From assembly GCF_003388735.1 (NCBI RefSeq), contig NZ_QUBQ01000003.1, positions 186,001-250,000 on the forward strand: a stretch of DNA of 64,000 bases. Reading direction: 5' to 3'. Under the pieces are notes generated by a model. It was not told where the DNA came from. It saw only the letters and a list, made by a program, of their open reading frames with translations, and searched no databases. The translations under genes were made by a program, and so were the position numbers. The stretch's first letter is position 1; every line of letters starts with the position of its first letter. This document shows positions 16,741 to 25,180 of this stretch, in pieces. This stretch comes from Paenibacillus paeoniae. Lineage in GTDB: Bacteria; Bacillota; Bacilli; Paenibacillales; Paenibacillaceae.

Positions 16741-16908
16741 ATGGCCAAGAAGCAAAAAACGGAATCAACTCCTACGGTATCAGAGAGCCTTCTCCTTATT
16801 TCCTCCATCATTATGGTTATTTATGGAGCATTCGCCATCACAGCGTTATCCAAAGCCAAGGAGGAGAAAGATACGAGTATCATTTCCCCTATTGCCTCGG
16901 GGTTGTAA
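16741..16908 (+). CDS. Small single-span membrane protein (55 residues)
   Basis: ATG 16741 follows GAAGGAAGG by about nine bases. The peptide begins with a charged MAKKQK, has one membrane segment (about residues 17-38: LLLISSIIMVIYGAFAITAL) and a charged tail ending ASGL. Length, topology and ribosome site are those of a real small protein. It overlaps the end of the convergent secreted-protein gene by 20 bases. The function is unknown. Confidence 0.55.
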   Translation: MAKKQKTESTPTVSESLLLISSIIMVIYGAFAITALSKAKEEKDTSIISPIASGL

Positions 16909-18016
16909 TGTCGTCGATTGTCCATGCATCCAGTAGAGATAATCTTCTCATATGAAAGATACTCACGGACTTCTGCGCGCAGCGGCTACCGCGTGCCTGG
17001 CAAGTCTCAACTGGAATGTCTGTGATTAATTCGGTATGCGAATGCTCATCAGGCTCCATGAAGCGGTGTCGAATGGCTGCATCTTCTGCGCCAAAGTACC
17101 TCCTCTTAGCTTGGGGCAGCATGCTGATTGGAAATACGCGATGCATGAGCGCTCTGTCGTCATACGTGTTGGCCAGGAAAAAGGTATTGATTGTATCATA
17201 CGGGTCAAGCTCGCTCATAAAGGAGCCAAGCGTGCCTGACGCCTTCGCTATCATGAGCTGATGGCCTAGATCGATATTTCCTTTGCCGTGTGTGGTGCTG
17301 CCTTGAAAGTGGATGCAGAAGTGGCCGCTGAAGCCATTGCCCGGAATGCCGTCTCCGCCATGCGGCATTCCGTGCATGGAAGCGGCTAACGTGCGGCCGT
17401 TCGCTTCGACGAGTATAGCTCTGCGATGCCAGCTCCAAGTGCCGTTATAAATTTGCTTCATCGTTTCGGTGTCTGCCTTTGTCAACGGCTGAACGTCCGC
17501 ATGACTGCTGCCCGCTCTTCGCTGAGCGTTGAATCGCAGTCCCGTCTCCAGATCGATGACGGTCAAGTTGGTTTTTCGCGGAATAACCCTTTTCGCTTCC
17601 TGCCAAGACAGCAGTTCCCCGTAATGCTTGGCCCGAAGCTGACGGGCCTCATTCAGCAGCTTGCTTCGTGCTATAGGACGCAGGACAATCGTCTTTCCAT
17701 GATCCCCATGAAGATTTCCGAAGGAGTCCACAGAATAATTAATGATTTGTCCAGTAGGTTGCTTGATCGTCACATAAAGATCAGAGGCCAGGAAGGGGCT
17801 GCTTCCCTCGCTTGCCGATCCTTCCAATAGGGAGGGAGACAGAGACTTTACGGATTTGTGCTGTGCATCGGAGGAGGATTGGACAAGCAATTCTGCCTGT
17901 GATGGAGCGGCTATTGCGTAATTCCATGCATAAGCCAGGGAAATAGTGAAGCAGAACAGGGTGAGATAAGTTGCCCTTCTCGCTATGGATGGAACAGTCC
18001 GCAATCGATGGTTCAT
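16889..18016 (-). CDS. Secreted protein with conserved HFCIHFQGS-THG motif, unknown
   Basis: Start at the second ATG (18016), which is six bases after AAAGGAGA; the first ATG touches that site. The protein (about 375 residues) has a signal peptide (about residues 12-37, ending AIAAPSQ), then a domain with conserved-looking features: FNAQRRAGSSHADVQP, TWSWHRRAILVE and a His/Cys motif SGHFCIHFQGSTTHG followed by DLGHQLMIAKA. The pattern resembles uncharacterised exported proteins of spore-forming Firmicutes. His and Cys residues grouped this way suggest a catalytic or metal site, but I cannot name an activity. It is transcribed divergently from the polysaccharide deacetylase. Confidence 0.7.
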   Translation of the reverse strand: MNHRLRTVPSIARRATYLTLFCFTISLAYAWNYAIAAPSQAELLVQSSSDAQHKSVKSLSPSLLEGSASEGSSPFLASDLYVTIKQPTGQIINYSVDSFGNLHGDHGKTIVLRPIARSKLLNEARQLRAKHYGELLSWQEAKRVIPRKTNLTVIDLETGLRFNAQRRAGSSHADVQPLTKADTETMKQIYNGTWSWHRRAILVEANGRTLAASMHGMPHGGDGIPGNGFSGHFCIHFQGSTTHGKGNIDLGHQLMIAKASGTLGSFMSELDPYDTINTFFLANTYDDRALMHRVFPISMLPQAKRRYFGAEDAAIRHRFMEPDEHSHTELITDIPVETCQARGSRCAQKSVSIFHMRRLSLLDAWTIDDITTPRQ

Positions 18017-18104
18017 AATCATTCTCCTTTTGAAGGGTATAGCTTTGCGTTGAACAAGGAAATCCTACTCGGTAGGCATCTTGATTCCAAATGTAGAGGT
18101 GAGT

Positions 18105-18848
18105 ATGGTGAAATGGAAAGCGGCAACGACTTGTTTTTGCGTCATGATGATGATATCCGTGCCTGCCTTGGCAACTCCTGCAGCGGGTGCGAAGGAGCGA
18201 AAATATTATGAGACGAGAGGCGAGATCGTCTGGGAAGTGCCAACGGAAGAGAAGGTCATCGCTTTGACGTTCGACGATGGTCCGAGCCCGGAGGATACGC
18301 CGGAAATTTTGAAGCTGCTGGAACAATATCAGGCGAAGGCCACGTTTTTTATTATTGGAAAACATGCCGAGCGCTATCCAGATATCGTGAGACAAGAGGT
18401 GGAAGCAGGTCACGAGCTTGCTAATCATACGTTCAACCATCCTTTTTTCAACAACCGCTCTTCCCTGGAGGCCATGAAAAAGGAGATCGAACAAACCGAG
18501 GAGACACTTACGCGCATTACAGGACAGAAACCCGCATTATTCCGTCCTCCGGGCGGTTATTATAGCGATCGGCTGATCGACGCGGCCAAAGCGTTTCATT
18601 ATCAGGTTGTGTTATGGTCCTGGCATCAGGATACAGAGGATTGGAAACGTCCCGGTGTACATAAAATTGTGAATAAGGTGCTTCGCAATGCGAGGAATGG
18701 AGACATTATTCTCTTCCATGATTTTGTAGGCGGACAGTCTCAGACGGTATCCGCTCTGAAGCGCATACTGCCAGAACTGAGTGATCGGGGCTTTCGCTTC
18801 GTTACGGTATCCGAGTTGATCGGATATGATCAAGTGCTTCATCATTAA
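18105..18848 (+). CDS. Secreted polysaccharide deacetylase (NodB domain)
   Basis: ATG 18105 follows AGAGGTGAG closely and gives 247 residues with a signal peptide (about 1-28). The NodB fold is complete: TFDDGPSPEDTP (catalytic Asp and metal Asp), HTFNHP (metal His pair), RPPGGYYSDR, the WSWHQDTEDW motif and ILFHDF with the catalytic His. Such enzymes remove N-acetyl groups from peptidoglycan or chitin-like polymers outside the cell. The substrate cannot be told apart from sequence alone, though a role at the cell wall is most likely. It is followed by a terminator. Confidence 0.92.
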   Translation: MVKWKAATTCFCVMMMISVPALATPAAGAKERKYYETRGEIVWEVPTEEKVIALTFDDGPSPEDTPEILKLLEQYQAKATFFIIGKHAERYPDIVRQEVEAGHELANHTFNHPFFNNRSSLEAMKKEIEQTEETLTRITGQKPALFRPPGGYYSDRLIDAAKAFHYQVVLWSWHQDTEDWKRPGVHKIVNKVLRNARNGDIILFHDFVGGQSQTVSALKRILPELSDRGFRFVTVSELIGYDQVLHH

Positions 18849-18868
18849 TTTGTACGGATTTTCACAGG

Positions 18869-18892
18869 CCCGGCGGAAACGTCGGGTTTTTT
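18869..18892 (+). terminator. Terminator after the polysaccharide deacetylase gene
   Basis: CCCGGCG / CGTCGGG (one G-U) around GAAA, then six T. Confidence 0.85.
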
Positions 18893-19044
18893 GTATGGCG
18901 TCATTAGTGAACATTGCGGGAATGAAGGAAGGTAAAGAGCGCGGTGCCAGTGTATGATACGTTGCTGGGAAAGCTTCGTAGTTTTCCTGTTCGAGGACTT
19001 GCTCATATGCAGCGCAAGGAGAATTAAGATTATTCATGATCTGC

Positions 19045-19090
19045 AAAGGGAAGCTTTTCAATTCGCCATTGAAAAGCTTCCCTTTTTCAT
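19045..19090. terminator. Strong 18-base-pair inverted repeat, probable bidirectional terminator
   Basis: AAAGGGAAGCTTTTCAAT (19045-19062) pairs perfectly with 19068-19085 around a TCGCC loop, with a T run after it and an A run before it. It lies between the deacetylase and the AraC gene. No gene is seen in 18893-19044. Confidence 0.7.
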
Positions 19091-19117
19091 TTAGACTGGT
19101 ATTTTAAAAAGAGATAT

Positions 19118-19132
19118 TGATAATCATTCTCA
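19118..19132 (+). promoter_or_regulatory. Fur box upstream of the AraC/SBP gene
   Basis: TGATAATCATTCTCA matches the 7-1-7 Fur consensus TGATAAT-N-ATTATCA with one mismatch, 70 bases before the start. It implies iron repression. Confidence 0.7.
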
Positions 19133-19201
19133 TGTATATATTGCGATAGCGCAAGCTGGATAGTGTCTCATACACTAGGTCAGCAGAAAGGAGTCTTTCA
19201 C

Positions 19202-21181
19202 ATGATCGATAGAGACAAGCACCTGCTAATGTGGAATTATGCCTATATTAAAATATTGGATATTCGCCAAATCCGGATGGAGAAGGGACAAGCGCTGCCT
19301 CTTTATCAGTTGCCTGCCCATTCTTACTTATTTGCTATTAATGGATCGGCTTATATTGATTTGGGCGGCGAGCGGCATAAGGTGAGCAGCTTTCAGCTGC
19401 TGCATGGCGGCAAGGGGTTGGCGATCAGTATTGAAGCTGTAGACGATTTTAAATACTTCATGATCATGTACAAAGCGATACTGCCGTTCACCTTCAGGGC
19501 TGATGTTATGCAGCTGTGGCAAAAACAGAATCCGTTCTATGACCACTATGCGATCAAGCCCAGCCATCCGCTGCCTCTCTACAGCCTAGCAGAAGGCATG
19601 TTCAATCATTGGCAGTCTAGCAGCTCCTGGCACAGGCTGCAGGTCAAATCGTCCATGTATCAATTTGTTGTCGAGCTAATGGATCAATTGGAGGAAGAGA
19701 ATACGACGGTTATTAAGCCTGATCTGCTTACTCATGTGCGGGGTTATATGCATGATCATTATCATGAGCCCATCTCTCTGGATTCGATCGCGGCAACGAC
19801 AGGCTATAGCGCCGGGTATATATCCAGGCAGTTCAAGGAGCAGCTGAATATGAGCCCTATTTATTATTTGGGCAAAATCAGAATCGAGCATGCCAGCCGG
19901 CTGCTCCTGCAATCGAATGCTACGCTGCAGCAGATCGCCGAGCAGGTCGGTTACCCGGACGGTTTTACGCTTAGCCGCAGCTTTAAACGTTATAAAGGGG
20001 TGTCGCCTGCTGTTTTTAGAGAACGGAAGAATGATAGCCTTGATGAAGATTTGCTATACAACAGATCAAAAATTGCTATTCTCCCCAAACGTTCAAACCG
20101 ATATAGTGAGTTTGAGGTTGATAATCATTATCAACTAAAGGGAGATGTGAGTAAGACCATGTATAAGAGTTTTAAAGTGACAGCAATGACCGTTATGCTG
20201 TGCATTACGTTGCTGTTGAGCGCTTGTTCCGGCGCTGCCAATCAAGCGGTTAATCCCGGAACGGCTGTTATATCGGAGGCCGGCAATCAAGGACAGCAGG
20301 AGCAGAAGGAGCCTGCGCAGCAAAAGACGACAAGAACAGTATCTACGCTGAGAGGGGATGTTGAGGTTCCTCTCAATCCAGAGCGCGTTGCGGCGGATCA
20401 ATATATGGGCCACTTGGTTAAACTCGGCATTATTCCTGTTGGTGTAAGGGAAGAGATGCTGGATGAAGCTTGGATGGAGAAGGCAGGATTAACCGAGGAG
20501 ATTCTCTCCAAGATTGAAAACCTGGGCGCCTTCCCGATGAATCCGGAGAAGTTGATAATGCTTGAGCCGGATCTGATTATCGGGTCCATCGAGGACAGCA
20601 TCGAGCAGTATCAAAAAATCAGTACGACTGTATTTCTTCCTTATTGGGAAGAGCTGTCGACGGCTGGCCCGATTGAGAAGTTCAAAAGTATTGCCAAAAT
20701 CTTCGGCAAAGAGCAGGAAGCCGATGAGTGGGTCAAAGGTTATGAGCAAGAAGTAGCCAAATCGAAGGAGCAAATCGCCGGAGTGATCAAAGAAGGCGAG
20801 ACGGTATCGGTTGTGCAGTTTGCTTACAATGGGCTCTATGTACTTGCTGCGGAAGGAGGCAACTATGGCAGCTCTACCATCTATCAAATGATGGATTTGC
20901 CACCAACGGAGCAGGCGAAAAACATGCCTCAAGGCTTTGCAAGCATATCCCTCGAGGCGTTGCCGGAGTATCTGGGCGATCATGTATTTGTCTATATCAG
21001 TACGCCAGAGGATGCGAAAGAAATTATGGATAGCGCAGTATGGAAAAGTGCCGAGGCAGTCAAAAAAGGCAATGTCTATCTGTACGGCCAGTCTGGCGAC
21101 GAGTTTGTCATGGAGGACCCGTATTCCCTGGAGATGCAGCTGCAGAAAATCACTTCGTTATTGTTGGCGAAAAAGCAATAA
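19202..21181 (+). CDS. AraC regulator fused in frame to an iron-siderophore binding lipoprotein
   Basis: ATG 19202 has AAAGGAG eight bases upstream. The first 280 residues form an AraC protein: an N-terminal cupin-like part and two helix-turn-helix motifs (LDSIAATTGYSAGYISRQFK and LQQIAEQVGYPDGFTLSRSF). Then, with no stop codon, the frame runs through what looks like an intergenic region holding a perfect Fur box (20119-20133), an AAAGGGAG site and a new ATG at 20159. That ATG begins a classical lipoprotein signal (lipobox LLSAC) and a FhuD/FepB-type siderophore binding protein. B. subtilis Btr is a natural AraC-binding-protein fusion, but it has no internal lipoprotein signal. Here two adjacent genes have probably lost the separating stop, and the lipoprotein may be made from 20159. 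Confidence 0.8.
   Translation: MIDRDKHLLMWNYAYIKILDIRQIRMEKGQALPLYQLPAHSYLFAINGSAYIDLGGERHKVSSFQLLHGGKGLAISIEAVDDFKYFMIMYKAILPFTFRADVMQLWQKQNPFYDHYAIKPSHPLPLYSLAEGMFNHWQSSSSWHRLQVKSSMYQFVVELMDQLEEENTTVIKPDLLTHVRGYMHDHYHEPISLDSIAATTGYSAGYISRQFKEQLNMSPIYYLGKIRIEHASRLLLQSNATLQQIAEQVGYPDGFTLSRSFKRYKGVSPAVFRERKNDSLDEDLLYNRSKIAILPKRSNRYSEFEVDNHYQLKGDVSKTMYKSFKVTAMTVMLCITLLLSACSGAANQAVNPGTAVISEAGNQGQQEQKEPAQQKTTRTVSTLRGDVEVPLNPERVAADQYMGHLVKLGIIPVGVREEMLDEAWMEKAGLTEEILSKIENLGAFPMNPEKLIMLEPDLIIGSIEDSIEQYQKISTTVFLPYWEELSTAGPIEKFKSIAKIFGKEQEADEWVKGYEQEVAKSKEQIAGVIKEGETVSVVQFAYNGLYVLAAEGGNYGSSTIYQMMDLPPTEQAKNMPQGFASISLEALPEYLGDHVFVYISTPEDAKEIMDSAVWKSAEAVKKGNVYLYGQSGDEFVMEDPYSLEMQLQKITSLLLAKKQ
20119..20133 (+). 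promoter_or_regulatory. Perfect Fur box inside the AraC/SBP reading frame
   Basis: TGATAATCATTATCA is an exact 7-1-7 palindrome. It sits 26 bases before the internal lipoprotein start at 20159, where a promoter for a separate binding-protein gene would be expected. Confidence 0.8.
20159..21181 (+). CDS. Iron-siderophore ABC transporter binding lipoprotein (internal start)
   Basis: An alternative product of the long frame. ATG 20159 starts a 340-residue lipoprotein: positively charged start, hydrophobic stretch and lipobox LLSAC with the acylated Cys near residue 22. A Gln-rich linker precedes the type III binding fold (DVEVPLNPERVAADQYMGHL, LMLEPDLIIGS, GFASISLEALPEYLGDHVFV). Family members deliver ferric siderophores to FecCD-type permeases; no permease is in the window. 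A perfect Fur box and AAAGGGAG lie just upstream, which makes independent expression likely. Confidence 0.7.
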   Translation: MYKSFKVTAMTVMLCITLLLSACSGAANQAVNPGTAVISEAGNQGQQEQKEPAQQKTTRTVSTLRGDVEVPLNPERVAADQYMGHLVKLGIIPVGVREEMLDEAWMEKAGLTEEILSKIENLGAFPMNPEKLIMLEPDLIIGSIEDSIEQYQKISTTVFLPYWEELSTAGPIEKFKSIAKIFGKEQEADEWVKGYEQEVAKSKEQIAGVIKEGETVSVVQFAYNGLYVLAAEGGNYGSSTIYQMMDLPPTEQAKNMPQGFASISLEALPEYLGDHVFVYISTPEDAKEIMDSAVWKSAEAVKKGNVYLYGQSGDEFVMEDPYSLEMQLQKITSLLLAKKQ

Positions 21182-21200
21182 CGTCATTCCATACCCAAGA

Positions 21201-21230
21201 AGCCGAAGGCCGAACAGCCTCCGGCTTTTT
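21201..21230 (+). terminator. Terminator after the AraC/SBP gene
   Basis: AGCCG-A-AGGC / GCCT-C-CGGCT followed by five T. Confidence 0.75.
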
Positions 21231-21306
21231 ACTGGGCAGTGATGATTACCTATCACATAGCGTATAGGTACACGATAATGGTCCATCGACCGCTTTGAGC
21301 TTCGTA

Positions 21307-22671
21307 TCAGGTCTGTGTTGGTGATTGCAGGGAAATGGAACGCCCCATCATATCCTTCCGTCTGTAAACGTTAAGCATGAGACCGACCAGAGCGAACTCC
21401 AGGACGGATACGGAACTCAGGTGCAGGAAAGGCAACTCGATGCCCATAATAGGGAGCAATCCCAGACACATAAGCAAATTCCAGATGAGTCGGATGCCAA
21501 AGACAGCACATAAACCGATTACGAGGCCCCTTCCGTAAAAATCGGCAGTCTTGAAGCCCATACGGACTATGCGAACGATAAAAGCCAAAACGATAAAGGC
21601 AATTAAAGCTCCGAATACCCAGCCGAGGCTATAAATAAGGTAAGAATACATCATTTCGCTGTGTGAAAACGGCAAACGTGTATTGGGAACACCTATTCCT
21701 TGTCCCCACATGCCGCCGGACTGGATGGCTTCCATTGAGCGTATAGTTTGGTAGTTGGTATCCGTTTCTTGTCCCCAAAATCCTGCAAATCTCTGCCAAA
21801 TATAATACAGACGATAAGGGTTCATACCATTCCAAAGAACAAAAAGTACTGCTGTTGCCATTGTAGCGATCGATACCCATAAAAAATGGAGCTTCCGATA
21901 GAGAATGAGCAGGATCATCAAGCCAAAAGAATATACGGCTAGCTGAGCAAGCTCAGGAGCGCCCATGTACAAATAGGCAGGTATCAGGATAAAGGTGATG
22001 ACTTGTTTGATTCCTTTAATGAATTGGCTGCGAAGATCGAGGCTGTCAACATGCCGCGCCTTTTCCTTCTGCATATAGAGAATGCCTGCAAGTGCTACGA
22101 TGAGCAGATAAGGAGAGTAGGAAAAGATATTAATCGCTACAGGACCTATTACAATCCATTGTCTTGAACCATTAATCTGAGGCCCGTACAATTGGGCCAA
22201 TGCCATCAAGATTGCTGTTGCCCAATATAGTGGCCATGATAGTTTCAGCAGCTTGCGATAATTAGCGAAGTAGAGAACAAGCAGCAAGAGGCCCCCGATT
22301 ACTCCATACACTACTTTTGGAAGGAAAGATGAACTGGCTTGCGACGATTCCGGAAGGGCGAACAAAATCGTGAACAACGCAATTCCAATCATCGTGGCAA
22401 TGAGACCGATTACGCTCCACTCTGGCTTCGGCTTATGCGCGGCATTGAGGCCTATGCCGACCTGCTTCGCATCGCCCATTTGCTCCACAGCTGCCTGGAT
22501 CGCATCTTCCTCCGACAGTGACTCTGATTCTATCCGTTCTTCCATTCGTTCAGTGAGATGCCCGAGCAGCTCCAGCTTAATATCTTCATGCACATCTTTT
22601 GCCTTCACATGTGCGCATATCTCATCTATGTAAGCGACGACTAGAGGATGGTTAGCGATGTTGCTGGTCAT
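21307..22671 (-). CDS. FtsW/RodA/SpoVE family membrane protein with permease-prefix domain
   Basis: A 454-residue protein. Residues 1-80 form a soluble helical prefix (EDIKLELLGHLTERMEERIE, AVEQMGDAKQVG) of the kind found in proteins encoded next to PadR regulators. The rest has about ten membrane segments with SEDS-family features: NGSRQWIVIGP, the GGMWGQGIGV loop and a C-terminal LPFLHLSSVSVLEF like the SEDS PFxSxGGSS region. SEDS proteins polymerise glycan strands. The retained motifs are only partial, so activity is not assured. Its start overlaps the end of padR by four bases, so PadR controls it. Confidence 0.8.
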   Translation of the reverse strand: MTSNIANHPLVVAYIDEICAHVKAKDVHEDIKLELLGHLTERMEERIESESLSEEDAIQAAVEQMGDAKQVGIGLNAAHKPKPEWSVIGLIATMIGIALFTILFALPESSQASSSFLPKVVYGVIGGLLLLVLYFANYRKLLKLSWPLYWATAILMALAQLYGPQINGSRQWIVIGPVAINIFSYSPYLLIVALAGILYMQKEKARHVDSLDLRSQFIKGIKQVITFILIPAYLYMGAPELAQLAVYSFGLMILLILYRKLHFLWVSIATMATAVLFVLWNGMNPYRLYYIWQRFAGFWGQETDTNYQTIRSMEAIQSGGMWGQGIGVPNTRLPFSHSEMMYSYLIYSLGWVFGALIAFIVLAFIVRIVRMGFKTADFYGRGLVIGLCAVFGIRLIWNLLMCLGLLPIMGIELPFLHLSSVSVLEFALVGLMLNVYRRKDMMGRSISLQSPTQT

Positions 22672-23012
22672 ACGCTGCCCTCCCCAATTACGCGGTCAAC
22701 TGTTGTGCGGAATAGCGTCCACTCCTTATGCTTCTCTTCCAGTTGACGACGTCCTTCATCTGTAATTCGATAATATTTGCGCTTTCGTCCACCTTCCTCA
22801 TCCCAATAAGCTTCCACCATATGCTCAACCTCCAGCGTATGCAGAATAGGATACAACGTACCCTCTTTGAAGGTGAACACATTGGCTGAGCTTCGTTCAA
22901 TCTCCTTCGTCATTTCATAACCATACATATCCTTCCTGCTCAGCAATGACAGGATCAGGATGACGGTGCTGCCCTTCATCAGTTCTTTATTGATTTTCAT
23001 AGCGTCTTTCAT
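22668..23012 (-). CDS. PadR family transcriptional regulator
   Basis: A 114-residue PadR winged-helix protein: LILSLLSRKDMYGYEMTKEI (HTH), GTLYPILHTLE (recognition helix and wing start), YWDEEGGRKRKYYRITDEGR. A C-terminal helix would form the dimer. It is the first gene of a two-gene operon with the FtsW-like gene, and the prefix domain of that partner is a signature of PadR-linked membrane proteins. The exact start is uncertain: the ATG at 23012 is very close to AGGGAGAG, and an ATG 12 bases inside (MKINKEL) is the alternative. Confidence 0.9.
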   Translation of the reverse strand: MKDAMKINKELMKGSTVILILSLLSRKDMYGYEMTKEIERSSANVFTFKEGTLYPILHTLEVEHMVEAYWDEEGGRKRKYYRITDEGRRQLEEKHKEWTLFRTTVDRVIGEGSV

Positions 23013-23170
23013 CTCTCCCTACACCTATATGATCAATGCATCGAATATCTAGGTATAGTATATATCCAGATTTGTACAAATTCAAGCCCCTATTTTCAAT
23101 CTCAGAACGTGTTCAGCTCCGGTGCTATGACCAAAGCTGAACATGGGTGAAAGGCGCTAGACGGGGTTCG

Positions 23171-24157
23171 CTAGACGAACCAACTGTGTGGTTGTCCCAT
23201 CCAGATGTAGATCGACATCAGCCCGAATAGCAGCAGTACAAATGAAACCAGTACGCTGGCATGCCGCAGTATGGCATTCGGCATAAGGCGGTGCAGCGTG
23301 GTAGAGGCGTCCCTGCCTCCGATGATGAATACAAGAAGAAGCGTGTGGACAACAGCATGCCCGATAATTTCGGTAATACCGAATATGGTTGTAGTCATCA
23401 GGAAGAGCCCGGTTAAGATAAGCGCGCTGAATCGGTTCATTAAGCCCGCAATAAAGGCCCAGGCCAGTCCAAGCTCGATAAAGGCGCTAATCAGGACAAA
23501 ATCTTCTACCGTAAAGCCTAAAGAAGGAATACCGTATTCATGCATCAGCGAGCAAGCAAGCTTGGCAAGTGTGAACTTCTCCATCGCCAGCCAGGCGAGC
23601 GAGATTCCCGAGAACAGATAGAGTACGATGGGGTAGGTGTGGTGAAGACGGGTATTGGCGACGAATAACGTGTAGATGATGCCGAGGTAAAACATATAGT
23701 CAAACGCATGGAACAAACCATATTGGCGTGAAACGATAAGGTAAAGCGTAAGAATAGCGGCTCCGCTTATGACGAGCGTTCTTTTATGAATCAAACCTAG
23801 AATGGCAAGGATGAGTACGACGTAGACTCCGGGATCATGGGATACAAGCGTTGGCGCCAGATATGTGCCGGTGAAGAGCTGCATCATAAGCCCGATTCCG
23901 AGTCCTATGCGAAGAAAAGTGAGCATATGGGGCTTAAGTCGATTCATGAACCGGTCGATGGCTATGCTCCATGCATGCCGATTCATATAGGGGGTGCTTA
24001 ATGAAGCGATTAACAATATGATTAAAGTAAAGCCTAGCCAAAAGTGAAACGTAGGGGTGATGACGCGTGATATGGCCTGCGGTGTCCAGTCATGGTCTCG
24101 AATGAACCATTTGACATGGAGGAGTACCGGAACATAGGCCGGCGAAGCAGGGAACAT
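23171..24157 (-). CDS. Multi-pass membrane protein, DoxX-like, unknown
   Basis: A 328-residue protein with about eight hydrophobic segments and no soluble domain. It starts at ATG with AGAAGGAGG eight bases upstream. The region LRIGLGIGLMMQLFTGTYLAP and FVLISAFIELGLAWAFIAGL resembles DoxX/SURF4-type quinol-linked membrane proteins, but the family call is weak. It is a single gene between the PadR unit and the phosphopantetheinyl transferase, without a clear partner. Confidence 0.6.
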   Translation of the reverse strand: MFPASPAYVPVLLHVKWFIRDHDWTPQAISRVITPTFHFWLGFTLIILLIASLSTPYMNRHAWSIAIDRFMNRLKPHMLTFLRIGLGIGLMMQLFTGTYLAPTLVSHDPGVYVVLILAILGLIHKRTLVISGAAILTLYLIVSRQYGLFHAFDYMFYLGIIYTLFVANTRLHHTYPIVLYLFSGISLAWLAMEKFTLAKLACSLMHEYGIPSLGFTVEDFVLISAFIELGLAWAFIAGLMNRFSALILTGLFLMTTTIFGITEIIGHAVVHTLLLVFIIGGRDASTTLHRLMPNAILRHASVLVSFVLLLFGLMSIYIWMGQPHSWFV

Positions 24158-24436
24158 CTTATAAACCTCCTTCTATCATCCGATTCATGATTTTGAATGC
24201 GCTAGATTGTCCCCTCCTTTACAAGAAATTGCTATAAAAAACGTAATTAGCATACTCCCTATACAATTCGTTTTTCAACAGCTAAAATGACTAATTCAAG
24301 CAAGATGATTGAAATTTCCCCCAATTCTCACAAAAATCACCCTTACAAAAGTTGTATTCATTAACTACGATAAGGGTGGGACAATGAGGCTAGATGCATG
24401 TCCAAAGACCGACATGGAGCGAGGGTGTTAAACAAG

Positions 24437-25147
24437 TTGAAGGTTGAAATTATGGTGTTGAATATCCCGTCCGTCATGGGGACGGATGATTATAACTGGC
24501 TGCTTGGTTTGGTATCCGAGGAGAAGCGTGCGAGAGTGAAAAAACTGAGGTTTTTGAGGGATGCTTACCGTACGCTGCTGGGGGAAGCGCTTGTGCGCGC
24601 TGCTATTGCAAGCAGGCTGGAGATTGGCAACGAGCGCATTCATTTTGCGCGAAATGAGTATGGCAAGCCTTCTTTAATCGGCCATGAGTCGCTGCAATTT
24701 AACGTTTCTCATTCGGGGGATTGGGTAGCCTTATTCGTAAGTGATGTCCCGGTAGGCATCGACGTGGAAGAAATCCGGCCAATTGATATGAATATTGCAG
24801 AATCGTTTCTGTCCGTTCTTGAGTACAATCGGCTTATGTCCCATAACCAGGGGGAGCGATTGGCGCATTTCTATGAATTGTGGACGCTCAAGGAGAGCTA
24901 CATCAAGTGCAAAGGAGAGGGACTATCTATTCCCTTGCATTCTTTTTCCATTCTGGTCAATGAGGATCGTTCCGTCTCGCTGGAGCCGTCTGGCGGACAT
25001 CACTTTTTTAAGACTTATGAACTGGATAGAAACTATAAGCTCGCCGCTTGCGCCGAAGTGGACCGATTCCCGCCATCTATTACGAAGTGGAGCTTTGAGG
25101 AGCTGCGGACGATATTGGAGTGGGATTGGTCGAAAGGAATCATTTGA
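24437..25147 (+). CDS. 4'-phosphopantetheinyl transferase (Sfp type)
   Basis: TTG 24437, nine bases after GAGGGTG, gives a 236-residue protein with a typical Sfp start; an upstream ATG at 24398 has no ribosome site. The family residues are visible: FARNEYGKPSL, FNVSHSGDWV, GIDVEEIRPID (magnesium ligands) and WTLKESYIKCKGEGLSIPL. The enzyme transfers phosphopantetheine from CoA to carrier domains of peptide or polyketide synthases. No NRPS or PKS gene lies in the window, so its targets are elsewhere in the genome. The 280 bases upstream hold no other gene. Confidence 0.9.
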   Translation: MKVEIMVLNIPSVMGTDDYNWLLGLVSEEKRARVKKLRFLRDAYRTLLGEALVRAAIASRLEIGNERIHFARNEYGKPSLIGHESLQFNVSHSGDWVALFVSDVPVGIDVEEIRPIDMNIAESFLSVLEYNRLMSHNQGERLAHFYELWTLKESYIKCKGEGLSIPLHSFSILVNEDRSVSLEPSGGHHFFKTYELDRNYKLAACAEVDRFPPSITKWSFEELRTILEWDWSKGII

Positions 25148-25180
25148 GGAACGGCGAGTGAGCGAGCGCATAAACAGGAA

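Noticed and set aside
17781..18494. A 237-residue minus-strand ORF
   Set aside because: Runs antisense to the polysaccharide deacetylase and out of frame with the secreted-protein gene; no supporting features.
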